Positions 12,301-21,630 of a stretch of 64,000 nucleotides of DNA are shown in pieces. A program made the position numbers and the translations under genes. The number at the start of each line of letters is the position of its first letter. The first letter of the stretch is position 1. Under the pieces are notes generated by a model that made no database searches, had not been told where the DNA came from, and saw only the letters and a list, made by a program, of their open reading frames with translations. The DNA comes from Euptelea pleiosperma (Eukaryota; Streptophyta; Magnoliopsida; Ranunculales; Eupteleaceae), in assembly GCA_035048495.1 (NCBI GenBank), contig CM068540.1:10834829-10898828 (forward strand). The letters run 5' to 3'.

Positions 12301-15300
12301 TGATGACCCTGGTAGAAGGCTTCCCAAACGTGGAAAAATACCCCTGCAGGATTGAAAACTCCAGAAAACTTGTTCCTAAATCCTGCTCCACATAAACCAT
12401 CAGAGCCATTTAGAGAGAAGGTTTGCTTAATTTTCGTAAGTGCTGTCACCCAAAACCCCATTTCTTCTTATTAACGCACAATGTGAGAGGTTGCAACCCA
12501 ATGGATGAATCTTCCATCTCCAGGGAAAAACACTCTGATCTTAGAAATTCCCAATTCTCTATGTGGAGCTTCCACTACTCATGCAAGTTCATCTAACCAT
12601 TTCATCCCCATCCCTGAGAGAGTACATTGAGTCCTCTAACTTAAATAACTAGTGATGGAGAACCCAACAAAACCTGATCCTCTGTTGCAAAAGAGGCAGT
12701 ACCTGAAAGTATCTTGCCGCTAGTAAATTTTGCAAAACTCCATTCCCATTCCCTGAAGATACACCCTTGCAAGATGGGAGACTAAAAAAAACCTGGTCCT
12801 ACATTGCTAACCTCCATCCTGCTCCAAGTAATCCATTACCACAATTTAAAAAGAAGGGTTCAAATAAAGTGCACAAATATCTTCACCCAGAATTCCATTT
12901 CGACTTACAAATGCACACCGTGGGAGGTTAATGTAATGCACATCCTTCTTATCACTTCATCCCATTCCCTGAGAGATTATGCGAGTCCTCTATAAGACTA
13001 TAACTAATTAACTGGAGATGGAGCTCTAATTTGAGCAGGAAGATTAATATAAGATGCTCCCACACTGCCTTCAGTTAATATAAAATGTCAGCATACCTAA
13101 CCGAACGGAAAAAGAAAAAAGTAAATCTTTAGAGGCACATCTTGACAATAAAGGTTTCGACAACCCTTTCTTCTTCCAGTGTAGTAGATATAATCCCATT
13201 GAAACTAAGTCTCCACATAAAAATCTAATAGAAACCACTTTAAGTTTTGACACTCCAATCTGAAATCTGCTGCTGCCACTTCCTGACTAACTGTTTGCGA
13301 TCAAATTTTTCGTTTTTGCATCATCCATCTGACAGAAAGCTAAGTCTTGCAAATTTGTCCACAGTCTTGTCTCCATATATCCTGTTTTTTTATAAGTCTC
13401 CATATATCCTCAAAGTCCTCTAAAGTGATTGACTTTGCTAGCCCTATGACCAAGACTTCTTTTTCACAAACAACACAACACAAATTCAGGACTGTCTCGA
13501 TCCTTCATGAGCTGAAACACAAAATATGGAAGAAGGGTGTTCTCGGAATTGTAGAAAGAATCATTTGTAATTGTTCTCATATTTGTCATTCCTATTAAAT
13601 GACAACCTTGGAGGTAAATTAATTAAATCACTTATTACTTCTAACAACAGTATCCCCCAGGACTACCATCATTCTCTCTTTTGCATCATCCATCTGACAG
13701 AAAGCTAAGTCTTGCAGATTTGTCCACAGTCTTGTCTCCATATATCCTTCTTTTTATAAGTCTCCATATATCCTCAAAGTCCTCTAAAGTGATTGACTTT
13801 GCTAACCCTATGACCAAGACTTCTTTTTCACAAACAACACAACACAAATTCAGGACTGTCTAGATCCTTCATGAACTGAAACACAACATATGGAAGAAGG
13901 GTGTTCTCGGAATTGTAGAAAGAATCATTTGTAATTGTTCTCATCTTTGTCATTCCTATTAAATGACAACCTTGGAGGTAAGAAATTAATCAAATTACTT
14001 ATTACTTCTAACAACAGTATCCCCCAGGACTACCATCACTTCTCTATTGACATGAAAAACTAGATTCTAAGCGCATAACGAATTAACAGATCAAAACAGA
14101 CCTGTACATAAGCCTCTCAATAAAATCCTCTTCCTTCATTCGTAGAAGAGATTTTCGAGTCTCATCTCCCAGTGCTGACCAGAAATCCACCAGCGTGTCA
14201 CAAGAGAGTCTGGCAGTGTGTAGAGCGCATGTTTCCCTGGTTCCATGCCCTCTGCCATAGTTAACCATCCCTTGGCTTATCCATCCCCGACCACCCCCAC
14301 CACAGGCGTCAGGGTAAAGCAATTCGCGTTCCCGTTCCCTCGCTCGTGCACTGTCAAATACCTGAATCAAACGGGACATATGTCAAAACAACACAAACAA
14401 ACCAACGATAAGATGAACAGGGTTCTAATTGGATGATCCGGATTATTATATCGCATACATTTTGGAGTGCCTTGAGTGACTTCGCATCTAAAAAGCAGTC
14501 CAAAAGCGTCAGTATCCCATCCCGAGTCGCGGCCAGACCTCCCCAAGGGTGGACTGATGGATCTTGGGTGTCATCTTGACAGCTCAAAGATATTATATTC
14601 AATCCACTATCATTCTGATTTTTTAAGGCTCCTGGTCTACCAGTGGGCAGATGCCCAGCTGTTGCACATTCATGCTGCAAAGACTTTCCATACATGACAA
14701 TCTGCGAAAAACCTTCGAGCAGCAACCCATTGCATCTAGAGCAGTAAAGGTTCTTACGAGCTTGCTCCAAAAGTGTTTGCTTATCAATCCTTAGGAGCTC
14801 CTGCCGGGCATGAGGCGACAGCTCACTCCAGAACTACATCACAAGTACAGAAAAGAAAGGCATCCCATGTAAGTCTCTTCTGAATTAGCTCTATATATTA
14901 TCATAGTAAAATTGCCACTGCCACAAAAGCAAATAAATCAAGAAATCCTAACAGGATCTTACTTGGATCGCTGTTTACAATAGTACATAAATCAAATACA
15001 ACAAAGGAAACGCATATAAGACTTAAACATTTACACGATTCAGGTTGTGAAATTATGTGGAATGGCCGAAGCCTTCAACGGTTATCCATTCAAAGATATA
15101 CAAATATGAAGAAAAAGGAAATTGTTTAATTTCTTCCTGATTGAAGTATATCTGCTCTGCTCTCTTCTCATGCCCAATCAAGCTTATAAATGGATCTGAT
15201 GGGATCGAGAATACAGAAATCTAATCAGAAACACTCGTTTGTATGTACATCATGCAGCAAACACACCCACAATTCCAAAAAAAAAAACAAAGTGTATCGT

Positions 15301-15548
15301 TTGAATTTATGATCCAATCCGAGCTCTAATTATTTCATCTTAATTCAATACTAATATTTAATGGAAATTCAATTCAGCCGACGATCATGATGAAACAAAA
15401 GGAAATCTAATAGTACCTTCTGAAGTTGATCAAAGGTGACATAATCGCGATGTTTCGACCAGATTCCATTGGCCAAAACCGATCCGGTGGAGCATGAAGA
15501 CGAATAAGCATTACTGAATTGAGCATTTCTCTGCGGTACACCGGGCAT
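9263..15548 (-). CDS. Conserved plant protein of unknown function, first six exons (3' part missing)
   Basis: Six exons join with correct phases and GT-AG borders: 15548-15417, 14833-14459, 14361-14102, 10300-10159, 9878-9507, 9394-9263, giving 472 uninterrupted codons. From memory of plant proteomes this is a single-copy, plant-wide family, sometimes labelled 'stress response protein NST1-like' or simply uncharacterised; I do not assign a function. Visible: LEQARKNLYCSRCNGLLLEG (a CxxC) in exon 2, ARERERELLYPDACGGGG in exon 3, two Cys pairs (FCRDC, RCTSWFC) in exon 4 that could bind zinc, a likely folded domain in exon 5 ending in an acidic run, and RPQKHAKSPELAREFLLDAA in exon 6. Family members continue well beyond this point with a charged coiled-coil region, and no such exon occurs down to base 1. 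The start is the ATG at 15548 (MPGVPQRN), matching the usual N-terminus. Likely an active single-copy gene if intron 6 really continues left; otherwise truncated. Confidence 0.88.
9507..9878 (-). CDS. Exon 5 of the conserved gene
   Basis: 124 codons starting VSDDMIQADWHQSF and ending in the acidic AEEAEEEE. Acceptor TTTCAG before 9878, donor GTAATT after 9507. Contains TYHHFEWAVGTGEGK and GGLSACFITLRAW, rich in predicted strand residues. Phase 0 at both ends. Confidence 0.9.
10159..10300 (-). CDS. Exon 4 of the conserved gene
   Basis: 142 bases: one base completing an Arg codon and then 47 codons, FDSKRFCRDCRRNV to ADTAFQYE. Acceptor GTCACAG before 10300, donor GTGCAT after 10159. The Cys pairs CRDC and CTSWFC lie about 30 residues apart, suggesting a zinc-binding fold. 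Confidence 0.88.
10301..14101 (-). other. Intron 3 (3.8 kb)
   Basis: Large intron with no convincing second gene. Besides the tandem duplication listed separately, diverged repeats link about 12440-12660 with 12850-13030 (both carry CAAAACCCCATTTC or CAGAATTCCATTTC-like text, CCCTGAGAGA and GAGTCCTCTA). ORFs in it are short, unsupported and differ in base use from the exons. Confidence 0.7.
13316..14038. repeat. ~360-bp tandem duplication in intron 3
   Basis: Copy A (about 13316-13676) and copy B (about 13677-14038) both begin TTTGCATCATCCATCTGACA and end CAGTATCCCCCAGGACTACC. They differ by scattered substitutions and small indels, for example an insertion of several T near 13384. A fairly young head-to-tail duplication. 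Confidence 0.9.
14102..14361 (-). CDS. Exon 3 of the conserved gene
   Basis: 260 bases, from VFDSARARERERELL to ERLMYR, ending two bases into a codon completed by exon 4. Acceptor GATTCAG before 14361, donor GTCTGT after 14102. Includes a glycine run (CGGGGRGW) and the conserved FWSALGDETRKSLL, echoing FWSELSPHARQELL in exon 2; the two may be internal repeats of one motif. Confidence 0.9.
14459..14833 (-). CDS. Exon 2 of the conserved gene
   Basis: One hundred and twenty-five codons from FWSELSPHARQELL to SLKALQN. Acceptor ATGTAG precedes 14833 and donor GTATGC follows 14459. Holds the CxxC motif YCSRC. Intron 2 (14362-14458) is only 97 bases. Confidence 0.9.
15417..15548 (-). CDS. Exon 1 of the conserved gene
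   Basis: Forty-four codons from ATG at 15548, beginning MPGVPQRNAQFSNAY and ending TFDQLQK. Donor GT at 15416-15415 (AAG/GTACTA). Phase 0. Intron 1 is 583 bases. Confidence 0.88.
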
Positions 15549-15550
15549 CT

Positions 15551-15586
15551 TCAGGGTCTCGAAGATCTCTTCGTCAAACCTTCCAT
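15551..15586 (-). promoter_or_regulatory. Upstream ORF in the 5' leader of the conserved gene
   Basis: ATG at 15586 opens an 11-codon frame (MEGLTKRSSRP) whose TGA ends at 15551, leaving two bases before the main ATG at 15548. If the mRNA starts upstream of 15586, this uORF would be met first, and termination so close to the main start usually allows only partial reinitiation. Its presence is seen; its effect is inferred. Confidence 0.6.
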
Positions 15587-16235
15587 CTTTCCTTCAACTC
15601 CAACGGATTAGACCGTCCGATACGGATTGAAAACTGATCAATAGATTAATAAGAATGAAAATCTGATGCAAGAACGAGCGATTAAACGCGCGAAGATCGA
15701 TTGGAAGTTACAGAGATCAGAATCAAAGATTTTCAGATCGAAATGAATCGATCGGGAGCTGAATCCGATTGTTTCGTGATTGAAAGCCGACGATTTATCA
15801 GATCGAGTGGCTGGTAGATCAGAGACAATCGAAAATTGGGGGAGATTTGGGGGCAGAGATTGAGCCGACGGAGAGATTTTGGCGATTAGATTTGGTGCCT
15901 TGTGCGTATTTGTAGAGAGAGAGAGAGAGAATTTCAGCCTCAGCAGCGACCCCTATCGTGGGCGGAAGGCTAAGAGAGTCTTTGATTTTAATTTTGTAAT
16001 TACGGTAACGCGACACAGGGTCAAAAAAGACATCAAAATTCACAAGAGAGAGAGAGAGCGCTGGTTTTGTCCCCGAAACGGAAAAGAAACGAGGAACAAT
16101 AGGCCCCGAGAGCATGTTAGTGTTTCACGGTCTAAAAACCCATATAGAAATAGTAATAGCGCCTTCAGTTTTCGACTTTTATGAGGTTGCGTATATAACG
16201 TGCGCAGGTATGGAAACTCGTAACTACCCGCGTGG
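15587..16235 (-). promoter_or_regulatory. 5' leader and promoter region of the conserved gene
   Basis: No gene on either strand. GA-dinucleotide runs at about 15914-15930 and 16044-16058 (CT runs as read by the gene) are typical of plant core promoters and leaders. No clear TATA box, so the promoter is probably of the TATA-less CT-rich type. Transcription start not determined. Confidence 0.5.
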
Positions 16236-16480
16236 TAGGGCTGGCAATGGATCGGGTTCGAGTCCGTTTGGTACTAATCCAATCAATCCGGACTTGTTCG
16301 GATCAATAAAATATAGTTTTGGATACAATCCGATATGATTAAATTAGTTCTAAGTCCAATCCAATTTGCTATATTTGAATTACAAAAAAAATAGACCACA
16401 TATTCATGCATATATATAAGGTTCTAGTCCGAATTTTTCTGATTGGATCTCCGGATCCATCCGATCCATTGCCAGCCCTA
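16236..16480. mobile_element. hAT-type MITE, 245 bp
   Basis: Terminal inverted repeats TAGGGCTGGCAATGGATCGG and its complement (CCGATCCATTGCCAGCCCTA). Flanked by 8-bp duplications ccgcgtgg (16228-16235) and ccacatgg (16481-16488), which differ by two G/A changes expected from CpG decay. No coding capacity. About 690 bases upstream of the gene start at 15548. Confidence 0.92.
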
Positions 16481-16584
16481 CCACATGGTTTCGGAGTCCG
16501 CCTTTGCTCAACAAAGTGTAAAGGAAGAATGCTCAACGTCGTCTCTACGAGTCAGTGGCACACTCTTTGAGACTACTAGCCATA

Positions 16585-17165
16585 TGGATGTTGGGTAGGG
16601 ATGTCAACGGGTCAGTTCCGGTTCGATTCCTAAGGCATCCAAAACCAAAACTGATATTGCCAGTTCTTAACGATTCTGGTTCTTATAATCAAAATGATGG
16701 ATCATCCGTAACTGGAACCGATTATTTGGTTTTGGCTGGTTTCGGTTCTGGTTCCAGCTATATTGGTACAAATCTTGATAATATTACAATTTTAACACTA
16801 TTTATATCGATTCCTACTCAGAACTGGAACCGTTATTTTTTATTCGGTTCTGGTTCCAATTCTTTTTTAATTGACTCCCAAAAGTGTGAAACAGCAACTG
16901 GTGTTTTCAGTTCCGGCTCCAATTCGGTTTTCAGTTAAATGGGTAAAATTGAAGCCCCTAATGTTGGGCCATTCCTAGGTGGACATACATACCAAAAATA
17001 GGCCAATTGGTGATATTTAGTCGTTGGAATTGAGCTTTTTCCAAGGTTGATTCTCAGCCGTGAGATTCGAGCATTATTCGGGGTACACAATCCAAGGGCT
17101 ATAGAAATCGATAATCAAGTTGATTTTTGGTATGTAGGTCCACCTATGGATGTGCCAAACATCCA
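16585..17165. mobile_element. MITE of the TGGATGTTTGG family, interrupted by a hAT MITE
   Basis: Left end TGGATGTTGGG...CCATTCCTAGGTGGACATACATACC; the right end is its inverted match, GGTATGTAGGTCCACC then GTGCCAAACATCCA. Preceded by TA. The same family occurs intact at 18965-19174. The left terminal repeat is split by the element at 16596-16960. Confidence 0.8.
16596..16960. mobile_element. hAT-type MITE, 365 bp, nested in another MITE
   Basis: Begins TAGGGATGTCAA and ends TTGAAGCCCCTA (imperfect inverted repeats), with perfect 8-bp duplications atgttggg at 16588-16595 and 16961-16968. The interior is rich in GGTTCCGGTTC-like repeats, as in the related element at 22976-23402. Removing the element and one duplication restores the terminal repeat of the surrounding MITE. 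Confidence 0.92.
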
Positions 17166-17223
17166 GATGATAAATGGTCTCCAAGGGTGCGCCACGTAGC
17201 TTTGAGCAACTTTTTACTCAACA

Positions 17224-18853
17224 CTAGTGTTATTGGCCCGTGCTAAAGCACGGGGTAAGAAATTAAAAGGAATTTCTTTATAAACAAAGAAATTCATAAA
17301 AAAAAATTAAAAAACAAAAACTTTCATTATGACTAAATAAAAATTAAAAGGAAAATATAATTGAACCCCTTGCATATAAAAAATACCTACAAATTTAACA
17401 CTATGTTCTAAATATCTTTAGTAAAAAAATCTCCAAAAAATATCTAGAATAATTATGTTACCACATCCTTTAAAACGGTAGTATAATTACGTAAGACTAA
17501 AACGTATTATTGGCGACTTCATAAATAAGATCTTTAAGATAAAAAAAAAACTACAATAATATACAATAAGCAAGACATCCTTATTAGTTTACAATTTTAC
17601 ATTATAATTCTTAACTAATACGGCCATATACATCAAATTGATCTTAAAAAAAAAAGACAATCTTTTTTTATCCACATTCATACGTCCATTCATTCTTAAG
17701 AGTGTTCATCGTAGCCGAGAGCAAAAATTATCTCAATTTCTTTTTCTTTGGCTTGATACGTGACTTCTCAAAGCTCCGAGTCTTCAAAAAATATATTCAC
17801 CCGCACTTCTGAAATTCTGATAAGTGATCATGCTACAAAAGATCAATCGATCACATTATTCTATCTTCATTTGTTGCCTACAAAGCTCTATTAGTCCAAC
17901 CAGGTGCTAAAGAACTCGGCAATTGCTATTAAGAATAACAGATTTACGTCGATTCATCAGGCTATTTTCAATATGTTATATACATATAGAATTAGATATT
18001 TATTTATTTTAGGTGGATGAAAAAATATTGATCTAAATAGGCTCCGATTAATCTGAAAAAAAAATATAAATAAAAAATAAAAAGAAAATAGAAATTCAAA
18101 GGAGAAGTGGAGGAGACATGTCTGCAATTTTCGTAGAGAGTTGTGTAAAAGATCACTGATTTTTTCTCCGTCCATGTACAATTTTTGTCTAATTAAATAG
18201 AAAAAGAAAAAAAATAATGAAAAAATAATCTAAAAAAGAGAAAAAAAATATACAATGAGGCAAAAAAAAATACATGATCAATAAGTTGATTAGCCCGCAT
18301 CAATGTAGAGAAATTTTTTGCTCCTGCGTCTTTTGCTAGGAGACGTTTTAGCCATTGGACAATGGAGGGAGAGATTTTATAAGGAAAGCAGAGACATTTT
18401 AGGAAGTTTTAGGTAAAAAAGCATAGATCGAACGTTTTAGGAAAGCGTAGAGACGTTTTAAGGAAAGTTTTAGGGAATTTTAAGAAAACAAAGAAATATT
18501 TTAAGAATGAAAGACGTTTTAAGAAATCAAATAGACGTTTTAGGAAAGCGAAGATAAGTTTTAAGGAGAGTTTTATGAAGTTTTAAGAAAACAAAGAGAT
18601 ATTTTAAGAATGAAAGACATTTTAAGAAACCAAATATACGTTTTGGATAGTATGTAACGGTTTTGGAATAATATACACTTAATGTAACAAATTTAATTTT
18701 GATATAGTCATTAATTGTATTAATACAGGAAGGAAGAATAGATGATAGAAAATTCGGTGTCGATGACATGGCACTCTGCATGAGGAGAGTGCCACGTCAA
18801 CTTGATGTGGAGGAGAGAGAGGGACGCTGCCCACTTCTCTGCTATAGTATAGA
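17224..18853 (-). mobile_element. Non-autonomous Helitron, 1.63 kb
   Basis: Read on the minus strand it starts TCTATACTATAGCAG at 18853 and ends at 17224 with a hairpin (CCCCGTGC, TTTA, GCACGGG), a short spacer and CTAG. It is flanked by A on the 5' side and T on the 3' side. These are the hallmarks of a Helitron: 5' TC, 3' hairpin plus CTRR, insertion between A and T, no duplication. No Rep or helicase coding sequence, so it depends on a partner elsewhere. The first 0.5 kb contains degenerate repeats of AGACGTTTTAGGAAAG. Confidence 0.88.
18370..18660. repeat. Degenerate minisatellite inside the Helitron
   Basis: About eight imperfect units built on GACGTTTTAGGAAAGC and AGTTTTAAGAAAACAAAGA. 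AT-rich with no coding frame. Confidence 0.75.
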
Positions 18854-18893
18854 TATCTAGATGTCTTGTAGGGGAGAAGGTTTTGCTCTAGAC

Positions 18894-18930
18894 GTTTTTA
18901 GGTGCAGGCGACCGGGCCGCACCTAAAAAC
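18894..18930. repeat. Perfect 12-bp stem-loop outside the Helitron end
   Basis: GTTTTTAGGTGC (18894-18905) pairs exactly with GCACCTAAAAAC (18919-18930) around a 13-base GC-rich loop. It lies between the Helitron and the next MITE and may be the remnant of a further foldback element. Confidence 0.75.
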
Positions 18931-18964
18931 ATCTCGTGGAACACTGTTAAAGATCATCATTGTA

Positions 18965-19174
18965 TGGATGTTTGGAACATCCCTAGGTGGACCTATAGAA
19001 TAAATTTTAGAGACATTGGTCATTTTTAACCATTGGATTTTAGTCTTTTTCATGGGTTGATTTTTAACTATGGGATTTGAGCATTGCTTTGGGTACTTAG
19101 ATCCAATGTCTAGAAATCAATAATCAAGCTGATTTTTGGTCTGTAGGCGCATCTAGGGATGCTACAAACATCCA
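18965..19174. mobile_element. Intact MITE of the TGGATGTTTGG family, 210 bp
   Basis: Inverted termini TGGATGTTTGGAACATCCC and GGGATGCTACAAACATCCA, continuing imperfectly for about 35 bases, flanked by TA on both sides (18963-18964, 19175-19176). A TA duplication suggests Tc1/mariner-type mobilisation; the family name is not known to me. Confidence 0.8.
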
Positions 19175-19310
19175 TACCATCAGTAATCTTTGAGAGTGTG
19201 TTGTTGAAAACATTACTATATTATTTTTTATTATATAAATGTGGCCTTTTCACATGTGTGAATATGAACTAATTGGATTGTGAGTTATTCAATAATAAGG
19301 AGGATATATA

Positions 19311-19983
19311 TATAACAAAACAGGGAAGTTGTCTCCCCACTTATACCCCCTCTTATCTATTTAGACAAAGAAGGGCTGAGATCTTATCCCCCAAATAGAT
19401 TGTGGATCTCAGCCATTCACACCCAATTTTGACAAAGGCTTTGTTGGAGAGTGCCGTGGAGATGGGCCACCCACTATCTATATAACAAGTGACAGTGGTT
19501 GTCTTATACCCCTCTTATCTTATATGGCTTCAATAATGAGTGGCTGAGATCCACTATGCTTCATATCAATGGCTGAGATTAACTCCCACCTGATTTTGAC
19601 ACACACTTTGTCAGAAAGTACCATGGGCACGAGCCATCCACGCATATAACAAGACAACTCAGTTGTATTCTCTTATCTTATCTATCCATCTAATGTGGAC
19701 GGTTAGATAAAGAGTGGTTGAGATCAAATCCATCGATCTAATGTGGACGGTTAGATTTCAGCCACTCAATCCACCTCATTTGACCTCAATTTATTCAAAA
19801 TTTAAATTTCAACACTGTTATTTTCCCATTTCTCCCTCTATGCGTTACTATCCGTTATAACAACCGTTATAATGGAAAAAATGGTAACGCCCCAATCCGT
19901 TATACCATTTGAGTGCTGAAGGCACCCAATTTTTGCAAACACTTTTGTCGGGGAGTCCCGTGGGCCCTGGCAATTTACTAGTA
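19311..19983. repeat. First copy of a ~670-bp tandem repeat
   Basis: Begins TATAACAAAACAGGGAAG and ends near GGGCCCTGGCAATTTACTAG. The next copy starts at 19984 with TATAACAAAATAGGGAAG. Within the unit, sub-repeats of about 180 bases recur (ATAACAAGTGACAGTG, CTTATACCCCCTCTTATCT, GGCTGAGATC). Sub-repeat ends such as GTGGGCACGGGCC plus a few bases and CTAG recall Helitron 3' ends, so the array may derive from Helitrons; this last point is speculative. Confidence 0.8.
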
Positions 19984-20241
19984 TATAACAAAATAGGGAA
20001 GTTGTCTCCTCACTTATACCCCCTCTTATCTATTTCAACAAAGAAGGGCCGAGATCTTATCCCCCAAATGGACCGTCGATCTCAGTCACTCACACTTGAT
20101 TTTGGCAAATGCATTGATGGGGAGTACCGAGTGCACGGGCCACCCACTATCAATATAACAAGTGACCGTATTTTTCTTATACCCCCTCTTATCTTATATG
20201 GCTTCAATAATGAGTGGCTGAGATCCACTATGCTTCATATC
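19984..20241. repeat. Second ~670-bp tandem copy, part 1 of 3
   Basis: Matches the first third of the unit at 19311-19983 and is broken at 20241 by the Athila element. It continues at 41007-41271 and 44309-44455. The three pieces sum to about 670 bases. Confidence 0.85.
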
Positions 20242-20921
20242 TGATATTCGCTCAAAAGTACTTATTTTAAGCAATTATCCTTTTAGCATTATCGCACTCT
20301 CCTACGTAAAATGCTCTATTTATCTACTTTTCTACATAAGAGTCTATTTCATTGTATATAACACATTTTTTTAGACGAAATGGTATATTTGCATGCATTA
20401 AACACATTTCTGGAAGTCTAGGTATAAAGACGTTATGATCAAGTTTCATTATGTGCTTTTTTTTTCTTGTAGAAAACTTGATCGGGCTATTCTCGAGACT
20501 TGCGGGCCCATGATCAACCACAGAAGCCTAATATCAAAGCTTGAAGAGCCACAGGCTATGACTAGAAGACATGGGCCAAATATGGGCTGAATAAGAGAAC
20601 CAAAAAGCCAGTCCAAAGAACGAAGAGAGTAGGAGAGCCAATGACCAAGAGACGGACCAAAGCGTTTAAAGCCACATGAGTCAGCAAGGAATGATGGTCT
20701 ACTCTACTGGAGAAGTGTGAGGATGGTCACAGTGAAGACCAGGGTTCCAGACCCTCTGCCAATACTTTTATCTCCATTTTTTGATATTTTCTTTCTCCTC
20801 CCCCTAATTTTCTATCTCATCTCTCCTTATTCTATCTCTCTTCATCTCTCGGTCCTCGGATCTATTGACCTAACCCCAGAACTCCTGCCCATTAGCTCTG
20901 TCTCATCTCCCTTAGCTTTTT

Positions 20922-20974
20922 GACCGTTGGATCTTCAATCGGACCGTTGGATCTTCCACTGGACCGTTGGATCT
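20922..20974 (+). repeat. Three direct repeats of GACCGTTGGATCT in U3
   Basis: Copies at 20922, 20942 and 20962, spaced 20 bases (about two helical turns), separated by TCAATCG and TCCACTG. The same module occurs at 30967, 38968 and 59461 on the plus strand and in inverse orientation at about 36165-36220 and 43435-43485. Position and spacing suggest a transcription-factor array. Confidence 0.85.
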
Positions 20975-21287
20975 CTCTAGATCCGTCGATCTACCAATCT
21001 GGGTCCCAATCAAGTCACCATCCATCCGATCGTCATCAAATTGTCTGTCACATCATCTTATGAGATGATGGACATCATCAATCCTTGTGGACCAGTAGCC
21101 GGGCCCATCATCATCGACCGGTGGCCCGACCATTTAGTGGACCTCGCGATTTTCAAATGCTTTAAATTAATTATTTTTAAATAAAAAAGGGGGTTCCACT
21201 AAATGGGGAAATTCCCCAAAGAAAAGTAAGGTTTTACTTAACTAAAAAAAAAAAAATTATTTTTTTTATTTTTATTTTTAAAAAATC

Positions 21288-21311
21288 CCCTATTTCCATT
21301 AAAGGAAATAA
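21288..21311. repeat. LTR palindrome, decayed copy (5' LTR)
   Basis: CCTATTTCCATT followed by AAAGGAAATAAG; two positions break symmetry relative to the perfect copies at 59814 and 39335. A TTTTAAGGGGAAG stretch and GGGTTCGTTGGAACCC follow. Confidence 0.7.
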
Positions 21312-21602
21312 GAAAGCCTTTTAAGGGGAAGAGAAGGGTTCGTTGGAACCCTAATCCCCCTCCATTCTCTTTAATCCCCTTTCCCCCTCTCCTCCTCTCC
21401 TTTTCCCCTTTCTCCCTTCTTCTTCTTGAGCTCTGCCCCTTCTTCTCCGGCGATCGGATTGCCAACCAACTGGTGGGCGTCTTCTTCTTCTTCTTCCTCT
21501 GGTTTTCTCTCCACAGCACTGGCAAAAATCCACAGGCGACCTGCACCCTGTCCAAGTGCCGCCCTTCTTCCTCTCTTCCTTCGTCTTCTTCTTCTTTTAT
21601 CG

Positions 21603-21630
21603 TCGGATTTGCTGGTCTGCAACTCCGGCG
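21603..21630. repeat. GTTGCAG hairpin, decayed (5' LTR)
   Basis: TCGGATTTGCTGG then TCTGCAACTCCGGCG; the left arm has lost part of its pairing. Lies in a TTC-rich tract. Confidence 0.6.

Noticed and set aside
12174..12461. 95-codon minus-strand ORF in intron 3 (also 10673-10855)
   Set aside because: No recognisable family, no splice or start context; lies in repeated intronic sequence.
15819..16338. Short ORFs upstream of the conserved gene, on both strands
   Set aside because: They overlap GA-repeats, the promoter region and the 16236 MITE and are not conserved in any way I can see.
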